From assembly GCF_029962485.1 (NCBI RefSeq), contig NZ_CP073638.1, positions 3,203,342-3,267,341 of the forward strand: a stretch of 64,000 nucleotides of DNA. The letters run 5' to 3'. The notes beneath the pieces are model-generated. The model saw nothing but the letters and a program-made list of their open reading frames with translations, did not search any database and was not told where the DNA came from. Shown here piece by piece: positions 26,732 through 34,795 of the stretch (its first letter is position 1; every line of letters begins with the position of its first letter). Source of the stretch: Burkholderia cepacia. GTDB lineage: Bacteria > Pseudomonadota > Gammaproteobacteria > Burkholderiales > Burkholderiaceae. A program made the translations under genes and the position numbers.

Positions 26732-28246
26732 ATGTTCAGTACCTCGTGCCCCCAGTGCGGCGCGCCGGTCGAGTTTCGCTCGGCGGCGGCCGTGATGGCC
26801 GTCTGCGCGTTCTGCCGCAGCACGCTGCTCAAGCGCGGCACCGACGTCGAGCGGATCGGCGAACTCGCCACGGTGCTCGACGATGCGTCGCCGATCCAGA
26901 TCGGCACGGCCGGCCGCTACGGCAAGCGCGCCTTCACGGTGCTCGGGCGCATCCAGATGACCTACGACGCCGGCGCGTGGAGCGAGTGGTACGTCGTGTT
27001 CGACGACGGCGCATTCGGCTGGCTGTCGGATGCGTCGGGCCAGTACGCGGTCACGGTGCGCGAGCCCGACGACGCGTCCGGCGGCGCATGGCCCGCGTTC
27101 GGCACGCTCGAGCCTGGCATGCGGATCGACCACGGCGGCCGCGCGTATCTCGTGTCCGACATGCGGACCGCGCGTTGCACGGGCGGCGACGGCGAATTGC
27201 CGTTCCGCGTCGACGCGGGTTGGGAGGCGCGTGTCGTCGATCTGCGGACCGGCAACGCATTCGCGACCTACGACTATTCCGACGCCGATTCGAACGGCGG
27301 CAGCCCGGTCGTCTATACGGGCGAAGCTCTGGAGTTCGACGCGCTCGCGTTCACCGGGCTGCGCGATTCCGAAAACGACACGCGCGAGAAGCGTGGCGCG
27401 GAAATGGTGCCGTTCGCATGTCCGAGCTGCGGTGCGCCGCTGTCGTACCTGCCGAACGTGGCCGACTACGTCGTATGCGGAAGCTGCCACGCGGGCGTGC
27501 AGTGCACGGCCGAGCAGCAGACCGTGTTCGCGGCGCAGCGCAAGCTCGACTCGGTGAAGGGCGCGCTCGAACTCGGCGCGATCGGCACGTTCGACGGCGT
27601 GAAGTACACGGTGATCGGCATGATGCGTTGCCGCGTGCCGGGCGACGACGAGACCTGGGACGAATACCTGCTGCTGAACCCGAAGCGCGGCTTCCTGTGG
27701 CTCGTGCAGAGCGAAGGGCGTTGGGAACGCGTGCAGGTGCTCGACCAATGGCCGACGATCGGCAGCGCGTCCGACGTGACCGACGGCGGCAAGACTTATC
27801 GGCTGCGCGAGGAATATGACTCGGAGGTCGTCTACGTGGTCGGCGCATTCAACTGGCGCGTGCAGGTGGGCGATCGCACGTCGATCATCGACTATGGCTG
27901 GCAGAAGGACAAGCTGACGCGCGAGCGCAGCGACGCGGAAATCGTCTGGTCGCGCGCACGACCGCTGTCGGGCAGCGCGCTCGCCGAACGTTTCAGCACG
28001 CCGGCGCTTGCGACGGCTGCGGCGGCTGCTTCGGGCGCAACGGCATCGACGGGCCTGTTCGGCGGGAAGAGTCCGCACAGTTTTGCACCGCTGCCGTGGG
28101 TGTTCAGCGCGTTGCTCGTGATCTTCAACATGGGCTCGCTGTTCTCGTTCAGCGGCCGTACCGTCTATGTGCTGGTTGGCCTGCTGGTGCTGTGGCTGCC
28201 CGAGTGGCTGTGGAAGGGTTTTGCATCGGACGGGGGAAAGTCGTGA
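26732..28246 (+). CDS. DUF4178 protein with two zinc ribbons and C-terminal membrane helices
   Basis: The 504-residue protein has a duplicated layout. A zinc ribbon, CPQCGAP then CAFC (residues 6-31), precedes a first DUF4178 unit (YGKRAFTVLGRIQMTYDAGA). A second ribbon, CPSCGAP then CGSC (about 230-255), precedes another DUF4178 unit (FDGVKYTVIGMMRCRVPGDD, then WDEYLLLNPKRGFLWL). A linker leads to two membrane helices near the C-terminus (WVFSALLVIFNMGSLFSF and VYVLVGLLVLWLPEWLW). The function is unknown. The gene is 9 bases from the SPFH gene and ends within the start of the next small gene, so a common complex is plausible. Confidence 0.85.
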   Translation: MFSTSCPQCGAPVEFRSAAAVMAVCAFCRSTLLKRGTDVERIGELATVLDDASPIQIGTAGRYGKRAFTVLGRIQMTYDAGAWSEWYVVFDDGAFGWLSDASGQYAVTVREPDDASGGAWPAFGTLEPGMRIDHGGRAYLVSDMRTARCTGGDGELPFRVDAGWEARVVDLRTGNAFATYDYSDADSNGGSPVVYTGEALEFDALAFTGLRDSENDTREKRGAEMVPFACPSCGAPLSYLPNVADYVVCGSCHAGVQCTAEQQTVFAAQRKLDSVKGALELGAIGTFDGVKYTVIGMMRCRVPGDDETWDEYLLLNPKRGFLWLVQSEGRWERVQVLDQWPTIGSASDVTDGGKTYRLREEYDSEVVYVVGAFNWRVQVGDRTSIIDYGWQKDKLTRERSDAEIVWSRARPLSGSALAERFSTPALATAAAAASGATASTGLFGGKSPHSFAPLPWVFSALLVIFNMGSLFSFSGRTVYVLVGLLVLWLPEWLWKGFASDGGKS

Positions 28247-28392
28247 TCCGGTACATCCTCTACGGCATCTACGGCCTGATCGTCGTCACGCTGTTCAGTT
28301 GCGCATCGATCGGCGGCAGCGGTTCGGGCGGTAGCGGATGGGGCAGCTCGTCGGCCCGCAGCGGCTACTCGTCGTACGGGTCGCACAAATGA
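28243..28392 (+). CDS. 49-residue Gly/Ser-rich membrane or lipoprotein peptide
   Basis: The GTG start at 28243 overlaps the TGA of the DUF4178 gene (GTGA) and follows GGGGGAAAG. The product has one hydrophobic helix (MIRYILYGIYGLIVVTLFSC) and then a flexible tail of Gly, Ser and Tyr ending SYGSHK. Cys-20 sits at a poor lipobox (LFSC), so it could be a lipoprotein or a single-pass peptide. Its TGA overlaps the ATG of speD (ATGA). Two 4-base overlaps in series argue that it is really translated. I know no family for it. Confidence 0.68.
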   Translation: MIRYILYGIYGLIVVTLFSCASIGGSGSGGSGWGSSSARSGYSSYGSHK

Positions 28393-28772
28393 CCGCGCGC
28401 GACGGGATCGCGCCGCCGCGCGCGACGCTCGGCTCGCATGTGCTGGCCGACCTGGCCGGTATCGAGGCGGCGCTGCTGCGCGACGCCGCGCGGCTCGAAA
28501 CGATCCTCACCGACGCCGCGCAACAGGCCGGCGCGCGCGTGATCGGCGCGCACTTTCATCACTTCGGCGGCGAGCATGGCGTGACGGGTGTCGTGCTGCT
28601 CGCCGAGTCGCACATCACGATCCATACGTGGCCCGAGCATCGCTTCGCGGCCGTCGACGCGTTCATGTGCGGCGCGGCGCGCGCGGCCGAGGCGGTCGAT
28701 GCGATCGCGGCTGCGCTCGGCACCCAGGCGCAGGTCCGGCAGCAGGTGGCGCGCGGCGGCGCGGCGACGTGA
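28389..28772 (+). CDS. speD: S-adenosylmethionine decarboxylase proenzyme
   Basis: The 127-residue protein is the short bacterial SpeD type. The self-cleavage site is in LLAESHITIHTWPEH, where the serine after Glu becomes the pyruvoyl group, with the conserved His of HTWPEH. The catalytic cysteine region DAFMCGAARAA follows. It makes decarboxylated SAM, the aminopropyl donor for SpeE, which is encoded divergently 4 kb away. The ATG overlaps the stop of the 49-residue peptide gene, so dcSAM production is tied to expression of the membrane proteins in the same operon. Confidence 0.93.
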   Translation: MTARDGIAPPRATLGSHVLADLAGIEAALLRDAARLETILTDAAQQAGARVIGAHFHHFGGEHGVTGVVLLAESHITIHTWPEHRFAAVDAFMCGAARAAEAVDAIAAALGTQAQVRQQVARGGAAT

Positions 28773-28798
28773 GCGGGCGTTTTACCTCCCTTATCGAT

Positions 28799-29185
28799 AT
28801 GCTCAACAGAATCCGATTCACCGCGCTGCTCGGCTGGGTGCTGCTCGCCGGCCACGCTGCCGCCGATGTGCCGCCGAAGCCGCCCGGGCCGGTCGTGATG
28901 GTTCACTTCGATTACTACGAGAAGGACAAAGCGCGCCTTCATGCGCTGGAGCAACGGCTGGATCGTGCGGTAAAGCAGGCAGGGGCCGGCGAACTGGGCG
29001 AAACCGAACTGCATCGCGACGGCAACGACGGTTATCTGTACCTGTATGGCGCCAGCGCCGATCGGTTGTATGCGGTGGCGCGCCCGATCCTGAAATCGTC
29101 AGGATGGCTGACCGGTACGGAGGTGACGTTGCGTCGCGACGCCGGTGTGGAGACGTTCCCGTTGCGGCGGGACGGCGCACGTTAG
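28799..29185 (+). CDS. Small exported protein of unknown function
   Basis: The 128-residue product has a signal peptide (MLNRIRFTALLGWVLLAGHA, cleavage after AAA) and a mature alpha/beta part of about 105 residues. It includes VVMVHFDYYEKDKARLHALE and GNDGYLYLYGASADRLYAVA, which reads like a small ferredoxin-like or DUF695-like domain. I do not recognise the family. It lies 26 bases after speD in the same orientation and is probably the last gene of the polyamine operon. No terminator was seen before the convergent LprI-like gene. Confidence 0.68.
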   Translation: MLNRIRFTALLGWVLLAGHAAADVPPKPPGPVVMVHFDYYEKDKARLHALEQRLDRAVKQAGAGELGETELHRDGNDGYLYLYGASADRLYAVARPILKSSGWLTGTEVTLRRDAGVETFPLRRDGAR

Positions 29186-29355
29186 TGCGAAGGTGGCCCG
29201 AGCGGCGTGGCGGGTGCGGCGGCCGTTTCGGATCGGGCCGGAAAGGGTGAGTTCGTCATTGCCGACGCTGGCGACATGCCGCCGATGCTTCATCGCGATG
29301 AAGCATCGCCGCTCGGAGCGTCGTATCCGGGAGGTCGAGCGCCGTGACGCTCCCG

Positions 29356-30150
29356 CTAGCGGTCGAACCGGAACGTCGACACGCTGTGCAGCGTCGCGTC
29401 GTCGGTGCCGACGATGCCCTGCGTCCCCGCGACGGCCGAGCGCTTGCCGTTGCTCAGCACGGCCCAGTAGCATTCGCCGCCGGCCGCATGGAAGCCGGTT
29501 TCCGGATCGCTGATGCCGCACGTGATCGTCGCGCGCATGCCGTGCCAGCCGGGGCCGGAGAAGCGCTCGACTTCCTGCGGGATGCCGGGGCCGTATGACG
29601 TCACCCACTTGCCGTCGTCCTGCTTCACGAATCCTGCTTCCTTTTCCGCGACCGGCTCCAGCGCGCCGTCGACGATCTCGAACGAGATGAAACTGCTGCT
29701 GTAGGTCATGTTGCGGCCGACGATCGCGACGCAATGGTCGCCGCCACCTTCCGGGCAGGGCTTTTTCACCTGTCGGTTTGCGAGGTATTCGAACGAGATG
29801 CCGAGCGCCGGATCGCGATAGGTTTTCCAGCCCGCGTGTTTCACCTGCTTCAGCGCCGCCGTGCGGTCGCGGTACGCGGTGGCGATGCAGGTGGCGTCGG
29901 CGCACGCATTGCGCTGCGCGAGCCATGCGCGTTGTGACCGGATCACGGCTTGCTGGTCGGCGGCGATGCCGATTGCGTCGTAGTAGGCGTTCGACAGCGT
30001 GCTGTCGGCCGATACGAGCGCCTTGTCGGCGCAGATCAGGCGATCGGTGCGGGTCTTCGCGTGCGAACAATCGATGCTGTCGGCGTGGGCCGACAACGAG
30101 AGGCCGATCGCGGCCAGCGTGAGGGCAAGGCGAATGCCGAACACGGACAT
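29356..30150 (-). CDS. Secreted protein with N-terminal LprI-like domain
   Basis: The 264-residue protein has a signal peptide (MSVFGIRLALTLAAIGLSLS, cleavage after AHA). An LprI-like helical domain follows: IDCSHAKTRTDRLICADKAL, then LSNAYYDAIGIAADQQAVIR, QRAWLAQRNAC and CIATAYRDRTAALK. A C-terminal beta-rich domain of about 140 residues (ISFEYLANRQVKKPCPEGGG onward) is one I cannot name. The spaced cysteines suggest disulfides in the periplasm. It is convergent with the polyamine operon and is the second LprI-type protein within 10 kb. Confidence 0.8.
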   Translation of the reverse strand: MSVFGIRLALTLAAIGLSLSAHADSIDCSHAKTRTDRLICADKALVSADSTLSNAYYDAIGIAADQQAVIRSQRAWLAQRNACADATCIATAYRDRTAALKQVKHAGWKTYRDPALGISFEYLANRQVKKPCPEGGGDHCVAIVGRNMTYSSSFISFEIVDGALEPVAEKEAGFVKQDDGKWVTSYGPGIPQEVERFSGPGWHGMRATITCGISDPETGFHAAGGECYWAVLSNGKRSAVAGTQGIVGTDDATLHSVSTFRFDR

Positions 30151-30268
30151 CTCCTCATCGGGTGGGGTCGGCGGCTGTCACGCAGCCGTCATGTGACGCA
30201 GTGGTGACGCAGCGGCGGCGCGCGGTTCGAGAACGCTCGACCCCGCGCGCCGTGCATCAACGTGCGTT

Positions 30269-31156
30269 TCAGCGATTGATTTCGTCCGCCGAGATCAGTT
30301 CGGCCACCAGCACCTGCGCGGGCCCCTGCAGGTAATACTCGTGCTCGAGCGGTTCGCGCAGCTTCATGTACGTTTCCGCGCCGATCTGCATCGTTTCGCC
30401 TGCGTGCATGCGGGCGCCGCTTTCCAGCAGGTAATGCATCACGTTGTTGAAGATGCCCGAATAGCGTTCGCCTTCGTGATGGCCCGCCGCGAGTGCGGCG
30501 AAATCGGGCAGGCCGAACACGTCGGCGCCGTAGGTGCGCATCCACACGCCTTCGATGCCTTCGACCTCGTATTTCACGAAGCCGCAGAAGAACAGGTTCA
30601 GCGGGAAGTCGCGTAGCACTTCGAGGCTTTCGTCGCCGAGTTCCTTTGCGTTGAAGACGCCGGCCGGCAGCGACGTGTGCGCGTGCTCGTTCAGCACCGC
30701 GAGGCCGTTTTGCTCGGCCAGCGCGCCGGCGACAGCCACCAGCGCGACATACTGGTCGAGCGGATTCGCTTCGTGCCCGGCGTAGTAGAGGATCACGTGG
30801 CTGCGGCTCGCGCGGACCTGCTGCTTCAGGTCCTGTCCGTAGTGGGCGGGCGCGACGCATGTTTCCAGCGCGTCGGACGGATAGGGCGCATCGAAGCCCA
30901 CCAGCCGGACGACGTGGTTGCCCCAGCCGGCGAGCCCGAATACCTGCTCCAGCGTCGGCTCGGTTTCGACGCGCGCCTGCTTCATGCTCGGGTGGTATGC
31001 GCGCAGCGCGGCCGTTAGCGCGGCGATGTCGACCTGCAGCGGACCGTCGAAGACGACCGTCACGCTCAGCGGATTCTCGACGTCGGGCGCCGCGACCAGT
31101 GCGACGGGGTTCTCGGGTTCTTCCTTGCGGCCAAAGAATCGGGATATCAGGCTCAT
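30269..31156 (-). CDS. DUF4261-domain protein
   Basis: The 295-residue soluble protein begins MSLISRFFGRKEEPENPVAL. Segments such as YAGHEANPLDQYVALVAVAG, NEHAHTSLPAGVFNAKELGD and FVKYEVEGIEGVWMRTYGAD fit DUF4261, a family often linked to polymorphic-toxin immunity and stress loci. No toxin gene is adjacent, so an immunity role is speculation. There is no signal peptide or membrane helix. Confidence 0.75.
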   Translation of the reverse strand: MSLISRFFGRKEEPENPVALVAAPDVENPLSVTVVFDGPLQVDIAALTAALRAYHPSMKQARVETEPTLEQVFGLAGWGNHVVRLVGFDAPYPSDALETCVAPAHYGQDLKQQVRASRSHVILYYAGHEANPLDQYVALVAVAGALAEQNGLAVLNEHAHTSLPAGVFNAKELGDESLEVLRDFPLNLFFCGFVKYEVEGIEGVWMRTYGADVFGLPDFAALAAGHHEGERYSGIFNNVMHYLLESGARMHAGETMQIGAETYMKLREPLEHEYYLQGPAQVLVAELISADEINR

Positions 31157-31303
31157 CGGATTGTGTTTGTGTCGATGCCGTTACAGGGAGCGCGCCCTGT
31201 TCTCTCGGTCAGGGCGTGCCGTCGGGATGACGGTCGCCCGTAGTTTCCCCGGGTTCGGCGAATCTGGCAAATATCCGATGGCGCGGCGGGCGGCGCGCGC
31301 CGG

Positions 31304-31756
31304 TCAGCGTGGCAGTGCTTCGGCTTCGGCCCAGCGCTTGAACGAATCGAGACGCCGGCGCGTCTGCACGAGATAGAACGCGCCGATCAGCGGTTCGAGC
31401 AGCCAGCGCAGCCAGGACGGCTGGACGCGGAAGTTGTACGTGAACTTCACCTCGGTCGACCCCGGCGTGTGCTCGGTGAAGTTCCAACTGCCGCTGAAAC
31501 GCTCGAGCACCTTCGGGCCTTCGACCATTTCGACTGCCGCGACCTGCGGCGGGCGGTACGAGATGTAGCGCGACACCATCGTCGCGCCCGACTGGCTGCG
31601 GCAGAACGCGTCGACGCCCACGTTGGCCGTGGTTCCGTCGAGCAGATAGGCGTCGGTGAGGAAACTGTCCCACACGAGCCGCCGCGCGTAATCCTGCGAC
31701 CACGTGAAGAGGCGTCTGCGATCGACGCCGACGGTCCGGCTGACTGAGATCCTCAT
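31304..31756 (-). CDS. SRPBCC (START-like) domain protein
   Basis: The 150-residue protein has the helix-grip pattern: N-terminal strand MRISVSRTVGVDRRRLFTWS, a central sheet (YISYRPPQVAAVEMVEGPKV, then FSGSWNFTEHTPGSTEVKFT) and a long C-terminal helix (IGAFYLVQTRRRLDSFKRWA). Such proteins bind hydrophobic ligands or lipids; no ligand can be named. It is divergent from the NAD-salvage operon with about 190 bases between the starts. Confidence 0.78.
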   Translation of the reverse strand: MRISVSRTVGVDRRRLFTWSQDYARRLVWDSFLTDAYLLDGTTANVGVDAFCRSQSGATMVSRYISYRPPQVAAVEMVEGPKVLERFSGSWNFTEHTPGSTEVKFTYNFRVQPSWLRWLLEPLIGAFYLVQTRRRLDSFKRWAEAEALPR

Positions 31757-31863
31757 GATGGCGGGCGCGAAGGCGCGGATTGGAATGAAATTCAGTGTAA
31801 CCCGCCAATAACGCGCGTTTCGTCAGACTTCGTCAAGTCGAGCGTGTACTCGAATGGGGGCGA

Positions 31864-31892
31864 TTGACGCCCCCCGGGATTTCCCCTAGGAT
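31864..31892 (+). promoter_or_regulatory. Strong sigma70 promoter for the NAD-salvage operon
   Basis: TTGACG (31864-31869) and TAGGAT (31887-31892) are separated by 17 bases, 55 bases before the nadM-like start. I saw no palindrome resembling an NrtR box overlapping it. Confidence 0.7.
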
Positions 31893-31947
31893 TTGATTCA
31901 ACCCTTCGGGACAGACCCGGAGCGTTTCAATCTCTTGAGGGAGCCTC

Positions 31948-32988
31948 ATGAGTACGCAACAGAACCGGCGCTTCGACGCGCTCGTTTTCATTGGTCGTTT
32001 CCAGCCTCCGCATCGTGGTCACCTGAATGTGCTGAAGTCGGCACTGAGCCGGGCCGAGCGCGTGTGCGTGCTGATCGGGTCGACCGACAAGCCCCGCACC
32101 ATCAAGGATCCGTTCTCGTTCGACGAGCGCCGCCAGATGCTGGCTTCGCTGCTCGACGCGTCCGAGCGCGACCGCGTGACCATCGCGCCGCTGCAGGATT
32201 CGACGTACAACGACGGCGACTGGGTGCGCTGGGTGCAGGAGGTCGTGGCAGTCACGCTCGGCGATATCGCACAGCGCAAGGTCGGGCTGATCGGCCACGA
32301 GAAGGACGCCACATCGTATTACCTGCGGATGTTCCCGCAATGGGAGCTTGTCGACGTCGATGCGACGGAAGACATTTCCGCCACCGAGATCCGCGACCAG
32401 TATTTCGCCGAACGCACCAACAGCTTCGTGCAGTGGGCCGTGCCGGAACCCGTGTTCGGCTGGCTCGAGCGTTTCCGCACGCAGCCGGAATTCGCGCAGC
32501 TGAAGTCGGAAGCCGAATTCATCGCCGCGTATCGCAAGGCGTGGGCGGCCGCGCCGTATCCCGTCACGTTCGTGACGGTCGACGCGGTGGTCGTGCACTC
32601 GGGCCACATCCTGCTCGTGCGTCGCCGCAGCGAGCCGGGCCGCGGCCTGTGGGCACTGCCGGGCGGGTTCGTGAACCAGGACGAGCGGCTCGATGCGGCC
32701 TGCATCCGCGAGCTGCGCGAGGAAACCGGCCTCAAGCTGCCGGAGCCCGTACTGCGCGGCTCGATCAAGGATCGCCAGGTGTTCGATCACCCGACGCGCT
32801 CGCTGCGCGGCCGCACGATCACGCACGCGTGCCTGTTCAACTTCCCGACCGGCGAGCTGCCGCGCGTGAAGGGCAGCGACGACGCAGACAAGGCGCGCTG
32901 GGTGCCGCTTAACGAATTCGCGCAGATGCGCAACGTGATGTTCGAGGATCACTTCGACATCGCGTATCACTTCCTGGGGAAGCTGTGA
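31948..32988 (+). CDS. nadM: Bifunctional NMN adenylyltransferase / Nudix hydrolase
   Basis: The 346-residue protein joins two domains. The N-terminal nucleotidyltransferase has FIGRFQPPHRGHLNVL with the HxGH-type site and DPFSFDERRQML, typical of NadM enzymes that make NAD from NMN and ATP. The C-terminal Nudix domain has the box GGFVNQDERLDAACIRELRE followed by ETGLKLPE, and probably hydrolyses ADP-ribose. GAGGGAG precedes the ATG. The phosphoribosyltransferase gene follows 73 bases later, so the operon converts nicotinamide to NMN to NAD. Confidence 0.94.
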   Translation: MSTQQNRRFDALVFIGRFQPPHRGHLNVLKSALSRAERVCVLIGSTDKPRTIKDPFSFDERRQMLASLLDASERDRVTIAPLQDSTYNDGDWVRWVQEVVAVTLGDIAQRKVGLIGHEKDATSYYLRMFPQWELVDVDATEDISATEIRDQYFAERTNSFVQWAVPEPVFGWLERFRTQPEFAQLKSEAEFIAAYRKAWAAAPYPVTFVTVDAVVVHSGHILLVRRRSEPGRGLWALPGGFVNQDERLDAACIRELREETGLKLPEPVLRGSIKDRQVFDHPTRSLRGRTITHACLFNFPTGELPRVKGSDDADKARWVPLNEFAQMRNVMFEDHFDIAYHFLGKL

Positions 32989-33061
32989 TCCGCTGATTCC
33001 CCGCATTACGTCCGCCGCGACAGACGCGGCGGCACTTCAACGGCCTAGAGGAGCTCTAGCC

Positions 33062-34495
33062 ATGCAAAACGATCTCGGCGGCTTTGCCGCGGTTCTCGCC
33101 AATCCGATCCTCAATACGGATTCCTACAAGGCTTCGCACTTCCTGCAATATCCGCCCGACGCGCAGGCGATGTTCTCGTACGTCGAATCGCGCGGCGGAC
33201 GCTACGACCGCACGGTGTTCTTCGGCCTGCAGATGCTGCTGAAGGAATATCTGTGCAAGCCCGTCACGCACGCGATGATCGACGAAGCGCGCGACTTCTT
33301 CACGGTACACGGCGAGCCGTTCAACGAAGCCGGGTGGCGCACCATCGTCGAACGTTACGACGGCTACCTGCCGGTGAAGATCCGCGCGGTGCCCGAGGGC
33401 TCGGTGGTGCCGGTGCACAACGCGCTGATGACCGTCGAATGCGACGATCCGCAGGTGTTCTGGCTTGCGTCGTATCTCGAGACGATGCTGTTGCGCGTCT
33501 GGTATCCGGTGACGGTCGCGACACGCAGCTGGCACTTGCGGCAGACGATCCGCCGCTTCCTCGAAAAGACCGACGACGACCTTGCACAACTGCCGTTCAA
33601 GCTGCACGACTTCGGCGCGCGCGGCGTATCGAGCGCTGAATCGGCCGCGATCGGCGGCGCCGCGCATCTCGTGAACTTCATGGGCTCGGACACCGTGCTC
33701 GGCGTGCTGGCCGCGAACCGTTTCTATCGCGAGCCGATGGCCGCGTACTCGGTGCCGGCGGCCGAGCACAGCACGATCACGTCGTGGGGTCGCGAAGGCG
33801 AGGTCGATGCGTACCGGAACATGATTGCGCGCTTCGGTTTGCCCGGCGCGATTGTGTCGGTCGTGTCGGACTCCTACGATCTGTTCGCCGCACTCGATCT
33901 GTGGGGCGGCGAGCTTCGGCAGGCCGTGATCGATTCGGGTGCGACGCTCGTCGTGCGGCCCGATTCGGGCGACCCCGTGGCGATCGTGATGCAGACCGTG
34001 CGCGCGCTCGACGCGTCGTTCGGCTCGACCGTGAACGGCAAGGGGCGGCGCGTGCTGAACCGCGTGCGCGTGATTCAGGGTGACGGTGTCGACGAGCTGT
34101 CGATCGACGCGATCCTTTCCGCACTCGACGACGCGGGTTACGCAGCCGGCAACGTCGTGTTCGGCATGGGCGGCGCGTTGCTGCAGCAGGTGAACCGCGA
34201 TACGCAGCGCTTCGCGATGAAGTGCTCGGCGATCCGGCGTGGCGGCGTGTGGCACGACGTTCGCAAGGATCCGGTCACCGATCAGGGCAAGCGTTCGAAG
34301 AAGGGAAGGCTCACGCTGCTGCGCAATCGCCGCAGCGGCGAGTATCGGACCGTGACGCTGCCCGTTGCATGGGACGATCGTGCGCTGGAAGGCGAATGGG
34401 ACGAGGCGCTCGAAACCGTGTTCGATACGGGTCGACTGCTCGTCGATACGTCGTTTGCCGAGGTGCGGGCGAGGGCGCACGCGGGGGAGGTGTGA
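33062..34495 (+). CDS. nadV: Nicotinamide phosphoribosyltransferase
   Basis: The 477-residue protein matches the NAMPT/NadV family: N-terminal TDSYKASHFLQYPPDAQAMF, then FKLHDFGARGVSSAESAAIG (PRPP and nicotinamide site), VPAAEHSTITSWGREGEVDA, and VVRPDSGDPVAIVMQTVRAL near the phosphate site. It makes NMN from nicotinamide and PRPP, the substrate of the NadM-like enzyme encoded just upstream. A GAGGAGCTC ribosome site precedes the ATG. This route bypasses the nicotinamidase pathway. The pair also occurs in some phages, but nothing here looks phage-derived. Confidence 0.94.
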   Translation: MQNDLGGFAAVLANPILNTDSYKASHFLQYPPDAQAMFSYVESRGGRYDRTVFFGLQMLLKEYLCKPVTHAMIDEARDFFTVHGEPFNEAGWRTIVERYDGYLPVKIRAVPEGSVVPVHNALMTVECDDPQVFWLASYLETMLLRVWYPVTVATRSWHLRQTIRRFLEKTDDDLAQLPFKLHDFGARGVSSAESAAIGGAAHLVNFMGSDTVLGVLAANRFYREPMAAYSVPAAEHSTITSWGREGEVDAYRNMIARFGLPGAIVSVVSDSYDLFAALDLWGGELRQAVIDSGATLVVRPDSGDPVAIVMQTVRALDASFGSTVNGKGRRVLNRVRVIQGDGVDELSIDAILSALDDAGYAAGNVVFGMGGALLQQVNRDTQRFAMKCSAIRRGGVWHDVRKDPVTDQGKRSKKGRLTLLRNRRSGEYRTVTLPVAWDDRALEGEWDEALETVFDTGRLLVDTSFAEVRARAHAGEV

Positions 34496-34573
34496 GGTAG
34501 GGGGCGGGGTGGCGCGAGGCGTTTGTGTCACCCTGTCACTGGCGAGATTCGGTGGCGGCTTCGCCGAAGGCGG

Positions 34574-34795
34574 TCAGGGGCGACCGATGGCTCTGGATGT
34601 CGGTGTGATGCGAGGATCGTCGCAAAGATGCCGGCATCCGTCCGCGCACAGCGGAACCAGGGGCAGTCCGATCTGAAGATAACCCTCGTAGCCGGCACAG
34701 TCTTTCGGATACGGCTGCGAGATCATGTGGGTGTCCGACCAGATGTTTTCGTCCTCGATGCCGAGCTGGACGAGGTATTCCCTCAGGCTGGCCGC
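34574..34795 (-). pseudogene. Unidentified C-terminal protein remnant behind the MocR gene
   Basis: The minus strand stays open after the MocR stop, in the same frame, and gives protein-like sequence: SLREYLVQLGIEDENIWSDT, then SQPYPKDCAGYEGYLQIGLP and LVPLCADGC, to a stop at 34574-34576. No start lies between the MocR stop and this segment except an internal ATG (MISQPYPKDC). It looks like the tail of an otherwise deleted gene. I cannot name the family. Confidence 0.45.

Noticed and set aside
21761..28078. Several 490- to 795-codon frames opposite the polyamine locus genes
   Set aside because: Same composition artefact: the opposite strands carry recognised families with proper starts and coupled overlaps.
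30269..31156. Toxin-immunity locus around the DUF4261 gene
   Set aside because: No toxin, secretion or repeat-rich partner gene is adjacent, so an immunity role has no local support.
31948..34495. Prophage origin of the NAD salvage pair
   Set aside because: No phage structural, integrase or attachment sequence is near, and base composition matches the surroundings.
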